Shown here piece by piece: positions 1 through 6,632 of a DNA stretch of 6,632 bases. Every line of letters begins with the position of its first letter. Positions within the stretch are counted from its first letter, which is position 1. The notes under the pieces were generated by a model, which worked only from the letters and a program-made list of their open reading frames with translations, was not told the origin of the DNA and searched no databases. The translations under genes were made by a program, and so were the position numbers. This stretch comes from Verrucomicrobiaceae bacterium (GTDB taxonomy: Bacteria > Verrucomicrobiota > Verrucomicrobiae > Verrucomicrobiales > Akkermansiaceae), in NCBI GenBank assembly GCA_003820635.1, contig RPOS01000243.1:1-6632 (forward strand), read 5' to 3'.

Positions 1-1
1 C

Positions 2-409
2 ACGGCGATGGTGTTGCTGGGTTTGCTCACGTTGCCTTTCCAAGCGTCGCTCGCCTCCCGGAGCCGGGCGGAAAAACTCGCGGCAGGTGGTTTGCTGGGT
101 GAGTTCGCGCTCGGGTTTCTTTTCGCGCTGTCGTTCTGTCCGGTATCGGCGGCCTTGTTTTTCGGCAGCCTGATCCCGCTGGCCATCGGCAGCGGCTCTG
201 TCTTCGCGCCGGTTGTGGTTTATGGAATCGGCACCGCGGCGCCGGTGGCGGGATTCGCCCTGCTGATGGTTTTCAGCGCGCGTGCGGCGTCCCGCCTTGC
301 CGGCGGCATCGGCAGGCTGCAGCCATGGTTTCTCAAAGCCACCGGTGTCCTGCTGCTCATTGCCGGGCTTTATCTCACGGCGCGCGATACGCTGCGGCTG
401 CTGCCGTGA
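2..409 (+). CDS. CcdA/ArsG-like polytopic membrane permease, 3' end (5' truncated by window edge)
   Basis: This is the C-terminal 135 residues of a hydrophobic inner-membrane protein. The frame is open to the first base, so the ATG at 8 is probably internal. Numbering from the first visible codon, hydrophobic segments lie near residues 2-15, 35-62, 67-91 and 109-127, separated by short Arg/Lys-rich loops (SRSRAEK, SARAASR). The second begins with Gly-rich helix packing and carries the motif SFCPVSAALFFGS with a single Cys at 46 next to Pro. A membrane-embedded Cys-Pro of this kind is typical of the DsbD/CcdA transmembrane family, which passes electrons from thioredoxin to the periplasm. The closest match I recall is the branch annotated as ArsG-type permeases (organoarsenical efflux). 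The first half, with the partner Cys and any fused thioredoxin domain, lies outside the window, so substrate cannot be decided. It ends 56 bases before holB on the same strand. Membrane family is fairly sure; arsenical efflux versus cytochrome c/thiol redox is open. Confidence 0.72.
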   Translation, partial: TAMVLLGLLTLPFQASLASRSRAEKLAAGGLLGEFALGFLFALSFCPVSAALFFGSLIPLAIGSGSVFAPVVVYGIGTAAPVAGFALLMVFSARAASRLAGGIGRLQPWFLKATGVLLLIAGLYLTARDTLRLLP

Positions 410-465
410 AGTCCGCGCGGTTTTCAGATTGCCATGAAATGCGGTCCTGAGACGATGCCCCGCGC

Positions 466-1476
466 ATGGCCTACACCGCAGACCGGGCATACGAACTGAT
501 TTCCTCCGCTCACCAGCGCGGGCGGCTGGCGCATGCGTTCCTGATCAGCGGCGCGCATGGTTCCGGCAAGGAAAACCTCGCCGCGCGGGTGATCCAGCTT
601 GTCAGCGGAGCCGCGCAAGCCGGTGGCTTTGATTTGTTTGGCGAGCCGGTGGCGGTGGAAACCCCGCCTCTGGATGAGCTGGAAAGCGGCTGGATCCGGG
701 TGATCCGGCCGCGCATGAAATCGCGCCGCATCGGCGTGGATGAAATCCGCAATCTCGAGCAGACGCTCTACCTCGCCGCGCCCGGCGGGGCCTGCAAGGT
801 GGGTGTCATCGTCGAGGCGGACCGCATGAACGACCAGGCGGCCAACGCGTTTCTCAAGACGCTGGAGGAGCCGCCGCAGAACACGCTGCTGCTGCTTCTA
901 ACAGCCAATCCCCAGCGGCTGCTGCCCACCATCCTCTCGCGCTGCGTGCGCCTGCCGCTGCTGGGTGGCCGCGCCCTGTTGGAAGGTGGCGGTGCGGAAC
1001 TCGTCTCCGCGCTCAACCACGCCGCCGCGCGCGGCTTCGGCACGCCGGTGGCCGCGCTGCATTTGAAGGCCACTTTCGCTTCCTTCCTCGCCCGCTGCCG
1101 CGAGGCGGCTGATGCCGCGGCCAAGGCGGCAGAGAAAGAAGAGATCTCCGCCTACAAGGACGCCACTGACGGCACCTGGCTCAAGGAGCGCGAGGTTTTC
1201 CACAAGGCCGCCGCCGAGGCCGAATACCTCGACGCCCGCAACCGCCTCTTCGACGTGTTGATGGCGTGGATGGCCGACCTGCTGCGCCTCAAGGTGAAAT
1301 CCGGCGGCCTCGATTTCCCGGATTCCGCAGCGGCCCTGCAGCGCATCGCCGCCGCCGAATCCGAAACCCGCCTGTTGCAGCGCATGACCGCGCTGGATTC
1401 GCTGCGCCGCACGCTCGAGACCAACGCCTCGGAGCCACTCGCCATCGAGGTGGGTTTTCTCAAGGCCTTCGGGTGA
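466..1476 (+). CDS. holB: DNA polymerase III, delta' subunit (clamp-loader ATPase-like)
   Basis: This 336-residue AAA+ protein matches the delta' subunit of the clamp loader, which helps open and load the beta sliding clamp during replication. Visible elements are LAHAFLISG followed by a P-loop-like GAHGSGKE (29-36), the family signature EADRMNDQAANAFLKTLEEPP (residues 117-137), and the sensor-1 SRC motif at 158-160 within TILSRCVRLPL. The C-terminal helical domain (about 180-336) is Ala-rich and includes a charged helical stretch around 205-260. The P-loop ends in Glu where Ser/Thr normally follows Lys, and Walker B is degenerate (IVEADR), consistent with delta' being a poor or non-hydrolysing subunit. 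The four-Cys zinc module usually found after the first helix (about 50-70) is absent; the only cysteines are at 110, 160 and 211. ATG 466 is the only ATG after the in-frame stop at 448-450. No strong ribosome binding site is seen. A DnaX tau/gamma homologue is less likely, given the length and degenerate motifs. Confidence 0.88.
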   Translation: MAYTADRAYELISSAHQRGRLAHAFLISGAHGSGKENLAARVIQLVSGAAQAGGFDLFGEPVAVETPPLDELESGWIRVIRPRMKSRRIGVDEIRNLEQTLYLAAPGGACKVGVIVEADRMNDQAANAFLKTLEEPPQNTLLLLLTANPQRLLPTILSRCVRLPLLGGRALLEGGGAELVSALNHAAARGFGTPVAALHLKATFASFLARCREAADAAAKAAEKEEISAYKDATDGTWLKEREVFHKAAAEAEYLDARNRLFDVLMAWMADLLRLKVKSGGLDFPDSAAALQRIAAAESETRLLQRMTALDSLRRTLETNASEPLAIEVGFLKAFG

Positions 1477-2034
1477 TCAGAATTCACCCTGGGTGGCGTC
1501 ATCGGCCGGCACAGCGATGAATTCCAGCATCGGCTCGATGCCATCGAGCACGCTCAGGATGCCATCCGCCCAGCGCCGGTCCTGCCAGGCCGGCGCGGCG
1601 AGTTCGAGCAGGCGGGCGCGCGCCTCGTCTGTTAGAAAGGATTCGAGTCCGTAGCCCGGCATGATCGCCGCCTCGCGGCGGTCCGGATCGATGGCCAGCA
1701 AGAGCGCGTGGTTGTCCCGGCCGCGGTGGCTGGTGCCGGCGAAGTCCGCCGCGTTGAAGAGCCAGAAAACGTGCATCGAAAACGGATGCTCCGCCGGAAA
1801 GCCATGCATCACCACCTGCGGCACCAGTTGCGGGAAGCGACGCCGCATGGCCGCGAGGCGGCGCTTGATGCGCGCGTGGTCGGAGGTGCGCAGGCTGCCG
1901 GTGGTGTCCGCCACTTCTTCTGCGAGGCGCGGCACCGCTCCGAGCAGCGCGCAAGTCCGCGGGAAGCTCAGGCGGCAGGCCGGGCAATCGGGCGCGTTGG
2001 CTTGCAGCTGGGTCTGGCAGTAGGGGCAGCGCAT
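1477..2034 (-). CDS. Zinc-ribbon plus TPM-domain protein, apparently cytoplasmic
   Basis: This is a 185-residue protein. A zinc ribbon with paired cysteines CPYC (3-6) and CPAC (17-20) opens it, followed by a TPM (YgcG-like) domain from about 52 to 172. The TPM part shows a helix DHARIKRRLAAMRRRFP, the strand RGRDNHALLLAIDPDRREAA (residues 104-123), the hallmark PGYGLESFLTDEARARLL (126-143), and a closing WADGILSVLDGIE (155-167). TPM domains are known mostly from exported, membrane-anchored proteins with proposed phosphatase or photosystem-repair roles; their general bacterial function is unsettled. This one has no signal peptide and no membrane segment, so it should stay in the cytoplasm. 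The start at 2034 is chosen because the zinc ribbon begins there; the frame stays open upstream, but only through the GNAT gene on the same strand. It begins 26 bases after the GNAT stop, and its own stop abuts the holB stop. Domain call is good; biochemical role is unknown. Confidence 0.8.
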   Translation of the reverse strand: MRCPYCQTQLQANAPDCPACRLSFPRTCALLGAVPRLAEEVADTTGSLRTSDHARIKRRLAAMRRRFPQLVPQVVMHGFPAEHPFSMHVFWLFNAADFAGTSHRGRDNHALLLAIDPDRREAAIMPGYGLESFLTDEARARLLELAAPAWQDRRWADGILSVLDGIEPMLEFIAVPADDATQGEF

Positions 2035-2060
2035 GGTTGGCGGCAAATTGAGTGGGAACC

Positions 2061-2528
2061 TTATGGCAGCAGGTCGCCGTAAATGCCCGGATCGCTGCCG
2101 GGGATTTCGATCGCGCCGCAGGTTTTCGCGTAAAATTCCTTCGGCCCCACGCCGCCGATGATGGCGTAGGCGTGGCCGGTTTCGCGCAGCGCCTCCAGGG
2201 ATTTCATGAGCAGCGCCTTGCCCAGGCCCAGCCCGCGGGCCTCCTCGGAGACTCCCGTCGGGCCGAAAAACCCGCGCATGGTCGTATCGTAACAGGCGAA
2301 GCCGAGGATCCGCCGCTCGCGCGTGGCTATGAAGCAGGCCACCGGCTGGCGGGTGAGCGCCACCTCCACCTCGCTCGCCCACTTTTCGGAAAACGTGCGG
2401 GCGAAGGCGGCCACCGTGTGTTTCTCGAAGGCGCGGGCCCGCCGCAGCACGATGCCTTTCCCGGCGGTTTCCGCATACAGCGGCGAGGAATCCGGCAAGT
2501 CATAAAGGCGCACCAGCATGTCGGTCAT
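2061..2528 (-). CDS. GNAT-family N-acetyltransferase
   Basis: This is a 155-residue single-domain acetyltransferase of the GNAT superfamily, which transfers acetyl from acetyl-CoA to an amine. The acetyl-CoA pyrophosphate loop is visible as EEARGLGLGKALL (95-107, R-G-L-G-L-G at 98-103). It is preceded by the beta-4 strand with ILGFACYDTTMRGFFGPTGV (74-93). The C-terminal half, YAIIGGVGPKEFYAKTCGA (121-139), gives the beta-5 strand and the helix with Phe-Tyr typical of the fold. It ends IPGSDPGIYGDLLP, a tail I associate with small uncharacterised GNATs. The substrate (protein Lys, aminoglycoside, polyamine or other) cannot be read from sequence. The start at 2528 (MTDM) is preferred; a second in-frame ATG at 2519 is possible, and neither has a good ribosome binding site. 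The frame is open upstream into sucD, but that extension is a shadow of sucD and lacks GNAT character. It lies 79 bases after sucD and 26 before the TPM gene, so co-transcription is plausible. Confidence 0.85.
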   Translation of the reverse strand: MTDMLVRLYDLPDSSPLYAETAGKGIVLRRARAFEKHTVAAFARTFSEKWASEVEVALTRQPVACFIATRERRILGFACYDTTMRGFFGPTGVSEEARGLGLGKALLMKSLEALRETGHAYAIIGGVGPKEFYAKTCGAIEIPGSDPGIYGDLLP

Positions 2529-2607
2529 GGCTCGATTCAAGCGGCCGGCCCGCAGCGCGGAAAGGGAAAACGATGCGCCCGCTGCCGGAACCGGGCGTGC
2601 CCTCAAC

Positions 2608-3504
2608 TCACTTGCCCCAGCGCTCCAGCAACGTCTTGGCCATGGCGCTCGGCGTCTCGGCCACGGCGATGCAGCACTCGGCAAGGATTTTCTTCTTGGC
2701 CTCTGCGGTGTCTTCCGCGCCGCCGACGATGGCGCCGGCGTGGCCCATCCGGCGGCCAGGAGGGGCGGTGGCTCCGGCGATGAATCCGGCGATGGGCTTC
2801 TTGCAGTTTTCCTTGGCCCAGCGCGCGGCTTCGACCTCGGCATTACCGCCGATCTCGCCGATCATGATGATGGCTTCGGTTTCCGGATCCTCGTTGAAGA
2901 GCTCGAGCACATCGAGGTGCGAGGTGCCGTTGATCGGATCTCCGCCGATGCCGACGCAGGTGCTCTGGCCGTATCCGAGCTGGGTGAGCTGCCAGACGGC
3001 CTCATAGGTGAGCGTGCCGGAACGTGAAACCACGCCGACATTGCCGCGCTTGTGGATGTAGCCGGGTGCGATGCCGATGCGGCAGCCGCCGTGGCTGTTC
3101 TCGCCGCGGCCGGGAGTGACAAGGCCCGGGCAGTTCGGCCCGACGAGGCGCGACTGGGAACCCGCGAGCATCGCCTTGACGCGCATCATGTCCATCACCG
3201 GGATGCCCTCGGTGATGCAAACGATGATCTCCACACCGGCATCGGCCGCTTCCAGAATGGCATCGGCCGCGAAGGCCGGCGGCACGAAAATCGCGGATGC
3301 CGTGGCTCCGGTTTCCTTCACCGCCTCGCCGACGGTGTCGAAAATCGGCACGGTGTTTTCAAACAACTGCCCGCCCTTGGTGGGGGTCACGCCGCCGACG
3401 ATTTTGGTGCCGTATTCGAGCGAGAGTTTGGTGTGGCGCGCGCCGAAGGCGCCGGTGATGCCCTGCACGAGGACCTTGGTGTTTTCGTCGATGAGAATGG
3501 ACAT
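2608..3504 (-). CDS. sucD: Succinyl-CoA synthetase (ligase), alpha subunit
   Basis: This is a complete 298-residue alpha subunit of succinyl-CoA synthetase. With SucC it interconverts succinyl-CoA + NDP + Pi and succinate + CoA + NTP in the TCA cycle. The N-terminal CoA-binding Rossmann domain has QGITGAFG (14-21) and GGVTPTKGG (37-45). The central ligase region has [12 protein letters not shown] (121-132) and [20 protein letters not shown] (residues 154-173). The phosphohistidine lies in [13 protein letters not shown] (250-262), with His255 as the phosphorylated residue; [12 protein letters not shown] (216-227) is also conserved. Compared with the E. coli protein as I remember it (289 residues), there are about seven extra residues at 132-139 (GRGENSHG), just before the conserved C-R-I-G-I segment. 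The start at 3504 gives [15 protein letters not shown], the normal family N-terminus. No Shine-Dalgarno is present; the 37 bases upstream are mostly a repeat. It follows sucC on the same strand, as expected for an operon. Confidence 0.97.
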   Translation of the reverse strand: MSILIDENTKVLVQGITGAFGARHTKLSLEYGTKIVGGVTPTKGGQLFENTVPIFDTVGEAVKETGATASAIFVPPAFAADAILEAADAGVEIIVCITEGIPVMDMMRVKAMLAGSQSRLVGPNCPGLVTPGRGENSHGGCRIGIAPGYIHKRGNVGVVSRSGTLTYEAVWQLTQLGYGQSTCVGIGGDPINGTSHLDVLELFNEDPETEAIIMIGEIGGNAEVEAARWAKENCKKPIAGFIAGATAPPGRRMGHAGAIVGGAEDTAEAKKKILAECCIAVAETPSAMAKTLLERWGK

Positions 3505-3518
3505 TTTAAGAAGTGGTG

Positions 3519-3534
3519 AGTGATCAGTGATCAG
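3519..3534. repeat. Tandem heptamer AGTGATC x2 in the sucC-sucD spacer
   Basis: Two perfect copies of AGTGATC (3519-3525 and 3526-3532) are followed by AG, giving two overlapping-style TGATCA palindromes at 3521-3526 and 3528-3533. With the preceding GTGGTG it occupies much of the 37-base spacer, exactly where the sucD ribosome binding site would be expected. From memory, similar TGATCACTGATCAC strings recur between genes in several bacterial groups, so this may be a copy of a dispersed intergenic repeat. That is an impression rather than a search result. Confidence 0.6.
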
Positions 3535-3541
3535 AAAAGAG

Positions 3542-4720
<1,179 letters not shown>

Positions 4721-4763
4721 GGAGTGGAGAATCGGTTGGAGAAACGCGGCAAAGCGGGCGCAC

Positions 4764-4791
4764 CGTATTTCCCCGCGCCGCGTCCGGTCAA
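4764..4791 (-). promoter_or_regulatory. Possible sigma70-type promoter for sucCD
   Basis: Read on the minus strand, TTGACC (4791-4786, five of six matches to the -35 consensus) is followed after 16 bases by AATACG (4769-4764, three of six to the -10 consensus). Transcription would start about 36 bases before the sucC ATG. It lies in the largest intergenic gap of the window (4721-4814), upstream of the sucCD pair, which is what supports it. The -10 box is weak and the spacer is very G+C-rich, so this is tentative. Confidence 0.3.
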
Positions 4792-4804
4792 GGACTCGTC
4801 CCGG

Positions 4805-4829
4805 AAAAATCAGCTCAACGGCCGGAGCT
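4805..4829 (-). terminator. Possible weak intrinsic terminator of the glucanotransferase gene
   Basis: On the minus strand AGCTC (4829-4825) can pair with GAGCT (4816-4812) around an eight-base loop CGGCCGTT, followed by G-A and a run of five T (4809-4805). The hairpin overlaps the last codons and the TGA stop of the glucanotransferase gene. The five-pair stem is short and the T-run is offset by two bases, so termination may be inefficient. Its position at the gene end just ahead of the putative sucC promoter favours a real role. Confidence 0.35.
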
Positions 4830-6632
4830 TTGGATCAGCCATTTGACCCTTGCGTTGAAGTCATCCGCGGCGGCGAGCTCTTCGAGCGCGAGGTGCATGC
4901 GGTAGCGCCAGTAGTAGGGAGTGATGGCCGGCACGTTGATGCGCTCGGCATCGGGGTCCGGGTGGCGCAGTTGCTCGTCGATGGCCAGCAGGTCCTGGAT
5001 CGGGAAAACCGCCCACATGGCCGGCGATTCCAGGTGCTGCCAGAGGATGCGGGTGGCGAGTTCGCCGCCGAGTTCCAGCGGGGGAAACGCCATGCCCAGC
5101 ATGTGCCAGGCGAAATGCGCCGTGGCCTGCGGGTCCTCGCGCCACCAACCGCGCAGCGTGGGCATGTCATGGGTGGACGGGCTCACCACGCTGAGGTAGG
5201 GCGCGTGCGCCGGATCGGCGAACTCGACTTTCGAGGACTTCGGCATGCGCTGGATTTCCAAGGAAAGGATGCCGAGCTCCCGCATCACGCCGGGCACACA
5301 GTCCGGCACCATGCCGAGATCCTCGCCGCAGAGCAGCATGGTGGTGGCGCGCCGCATGGCTGGTAGTTTTTCGTAGCCGCGCGCCTGCCAGAATCCTTCC
5401 TGGCGGCGGTGGAAATAGTCCACATACAAGTCATCGAGCCGGCGCTTGATCTCATGATCGAGTTCCTGGAAGGACTTGGTCATGCGCATCGAGCAGCGCG
5501 GGTGGAAGAGCGTTCCATCCGATCCCGGGACTTCGAAGAAGAGCACGTCGCTGGCGCAGTCGAGCAGCGCGCCACGGAGCCGCTCGACGTGCGGGCCGGC
5601 TGAAGCCGGCGCTCCAAAGTGCTCCACGATGCGCCGCTGGGTGGAGACGTGCTCGCGGAGTTGATAGTAGCCGTGGCCGCAGTCATCCAGGTGGTCGCGC
5701 AAGGCTTCGGCCGTGGTTTCACCAAAGCGCTCCTCGAGGAAATGCGCCCGGATGCAGGGCCGGCAATAACGGTCGAAATCGAAGGGGATGCCGCGGCCGC
5801 GGATTTCATCGATGTGCACCGGCATCGCCGGATCGAACCAGCCCATGATGCCCTCCACCTGGTCTGCCGGGATTTGCCAGATGCGGAAAAACCCGAGGAT
5901 GTGGTCGATGCGGTAGGCGTCGAAATAACGGCTGAGCCTTGCGAAGCGCGCACGCCACCAGGCGTAGCCGTCCTTTTGCATCACCTCCCAGTTGTAAGTC
6001 GGAAAACCCCAGTTCTGGCCTTTCACGGCAAAGGCGTCCGGCGGCGCGCCGGCCTGCGCGTCCATCTTGAACAAGTGCGGCGCGGACCATGCCTCCACGG
6101 AATGGCGGTCGATGCCGATGGGCAGGTCGCCCTTGAGTGCGATGCCGCGTTTGTGGAGATGTGCGACGGCGTCGGACAGCTGGCGGTCGAGTTCGTATTG
6201 CAGCCAGATGTGATAACAGAACTCCGGCCACTGCGGGTGGTCGCTGGCGGCCATGGCGTCCGACTTTCCGCGCTCGAAAACCGCCCACTCGCCCCATTGG
6301 CTGAAGTCCGCCGTGCCGTGTTCGTCGCGCTTCACGCAGAAAACGGCGTAAGGCACCAGCCAGTCGCGGTTTTCCGTTAGAAACTTCTTGAAGCCGGTGC
6401 TGGCGGTGATTTTCTTCCGGTGCCTGTGGAAGACCTGGCGGGTGAGCCGGGTCTTCGCCTTCATCACCTCCTCGTAGTCGATGTGCTCCAAGGTGTTGAG
6501 CCACTCGCGCTGGGAATCGAGCTCCACCGGAAACTCCGCAGGCATGGCATGACCCATGTCCTCGATGCGCAGATAGAGCGGGTGCAGGGCGAACACGCTG
6601 ATGGCTGAATACGGATAGGAGTCCGTCCAATC
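4815..6632 (-). CDS. malQ: DPE2-type 4-alpha-glucanotransferase (GH77), 5' end outside window
   Basis: The 605 visible residues form most of a GH77 4-alpha-glucanotransferase (disproportionating enzyme), which transfers glucosyl units from maltose or maltodextrin onto glucans. The frame stays open to the window edge, starting [20 protein letters not shown], the usual beginning of the catalytic domain, so the GTG at 6596 is internal. Numbering from the edge, the catalytic residues are Asp243 in [13 protein letters not shown] (nucleophile), Glu437 in [12 protein letters not shown] (acid/base) and Asp489 in [14 protein letters not shown] (transition-state stabiliser). The nucleophile-to-acid distance is 194 residues, against about 47 in Thermus MalQ. 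This large insertion is the hallmark of the DPE2 branch found in plant cytosol and in Bacteroides-like bacteria. Also visible are [27 protein letters not shown] and [14 protein letters not shown]. The end, [18 protein letters not shown] to [15 protein letters not shown], is complete. Family members normally carry two CBM20 starch-binding domains before this region, presumably beyond 6632. A hairpin repeat sits inside the gene at 5595-5610. Confidence 0.93.
   Translation of the reverse strand, partial: DWTDSYPYSAISVFALHPLYLRIEDMGHAMPAEFPVELDSQREWLNTLEHIDYEEVMKAKTRLTRQVFHRHRKKITASTGFKKFLTENRDWLVPYAVFCVKRDEHGTADFSQWGEWAVFERGKSDAMAASDHPQWPEFCYHIWLQYELDRQLSDAVAHLHKRGIALKGDLPIGIDRHSVEAWSAPHLFKMDAQAGAPPDAFAVKGQNWGFPTYNWEVMQKDGYAWWRARFARLSRYFDAYRIDHILGFFRIWQIPADQVEGIMGWFDPAMPVHIDEIRGRGIPFDFDRYCRPCIRAHFLEERFGETTAEALRDHLDDCGHGYYQLREHVSTQRRIVEHFGAPASAGPHVERLRGALLDCASDVLFFEVPGSDGTLFHPRCSMRMTKSFQELDHEIKRRLDDLYVDYFHRRQEGFWQARGYEKLPAMRRATTMLLCGEDLGMVPDCVPGVMRELGILSLEIQRMPKSSKVEFADPAHAPYLSVVSPSTHDMPTLRGWWREDPQATAHFAWHMLGMAFPPLELGGELATRILWQHLESPAMWAVFPIQDLLAIDEQLRHPDPDAERINVPAITPYYWRYRMHLALEELAAADDFNARVKWLIQSSGR
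5595..5610. repeat. Short perfect inverted repeat GCCGGC-TGAA-GCCGGC inside the glucanotransferase gene
   Basis: Two copies of the self-complementary hexamer GCCGGC flank TGAA (TTCA on the coding strand), giving a six-pair, four-base-loop hairpin. On the coding strand the context is GGAGCGCCGGCTTCAGCC, which I recall as a frequent REP-like core in Verrucomicrobia and other G+C-rich genomes. It encodes GAPASAGP, residues 341-348 from the window edge, within the DPE2-specific insertion, where extra sequence would be tolerated. Hairpin geometry is certain; membership of a repeat family is not. Confidence 0.5.

Noticed and set aside
2035..2382. N-terminal extension of the TPM-protein frame to 2382
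   Set aside because: The added part is the GNAT gene read in another frame. The zinc-ribbon start at 2034 gives a compact, sensible protein.
2529..2607. Possible terminator after sucD
   Set aside because: GCAGCG and CGCTGC can pair across a long loop and GGGC-AC-GCCC is a tiny hairpin, but neither is followed by a T-run, so no terminator is called.
2052..2783. A 243-codon plus-strand open frame spanning the GNAT gene and the end of sucD
   Set aside because: It crosses two conserved minus-strand genes and the gap between them, and its Arg/Gly-rich translation resembles no protein family.
2529..2843. N-terminal extension of the GNAT frame to a start at 2843
   Set aside because: The extra 105 residues are Pro/Arg/Ser-rich sequence read out of frame through sucD. 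The GNAT fold is complete from 2528.
5619..6380. A 253-codon plus-strand open frame opposite the glucanotransferase
   Set aside because: It is fully antisense to a conserved GH77 catalytic domain, has no recognisable motifs, and shows the typical shadow composition.
6594..6596. GTG as the glucanotransferase start
   Set aside because: The twelve codons upstream to the window edge are open and encode [12 protein letters not shown], which matches the conserved family sequence, so this GTG is an internal Val codon.

Overview
The window is about 63% G+C by eye. It reads as an ordinary chromosomal stretch of a Gram-negative-type bacterium, most plausibly in Verrucomicrobiota (Verrucomicrobiales, Luteolibacter/Haloferula-like). 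That placement is inferred from the style of the proteins: a DPE2-type glucanotransferase, a permease resembling the ArsG/CcdA group, and a small zinc-ribbon TPM protein. It also fits the absence of clear Shine-Dalgarno sequences. No rRNA, tRNA, insertion sequence, CRISPR array or phage gene is visible.

Layout. The left part (1-1476) is read rightward. It holds the 3' end of a CcdA/ArsG-like polytopic membrane permease and then a complete DNA polymerase III delta' subunit (holB) lacking the usual zinc module. The rest (1477-6632) is read leftward. In order of transcription it holds the 3' two-thirds of a DPE2-type GH77 4-alpha-glucanotransferase, then sucC and sucD (both subunits of succinyl-CoA synthetase), then a GNAT acetyltransferase, then a 185-residue zinc-ribbon/TPM protein. 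The two gene sets converge with no spacer: the holB stop and the TPM-gene stop abut, forming TGATCA.

How the genes work together. sucC-sucD is a clear functional pair catalysing the substrate-level phosphorylation step of the TCA cycle. The small GNAT and TPM genes follow on the same strand with gaps of 79 and 26 bases, so they may be co-transcribed, but nothing in them shows a link to succinyl-CoA metabolism. The glucanotransferase upstream of sucC is separated by a 94-base gap with a plausible weak terminator and promoter, so it is probably a separate unit serving maltose/glycogen metabolism. Coding covers nearly the whole window; the longest intergenic gap is 94 bases.

Honest assessment: I do not see a previously undescribed multi-gene system here. 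The items most worth a second look are the cytoplasmic zinc-ribbon-TPM protein, a hairpin repeat embedded in the glucanotransferase gene, a tandem TGATCA-containing repeat filling the sucC-sucD spacer, and a short insertion in SucD.
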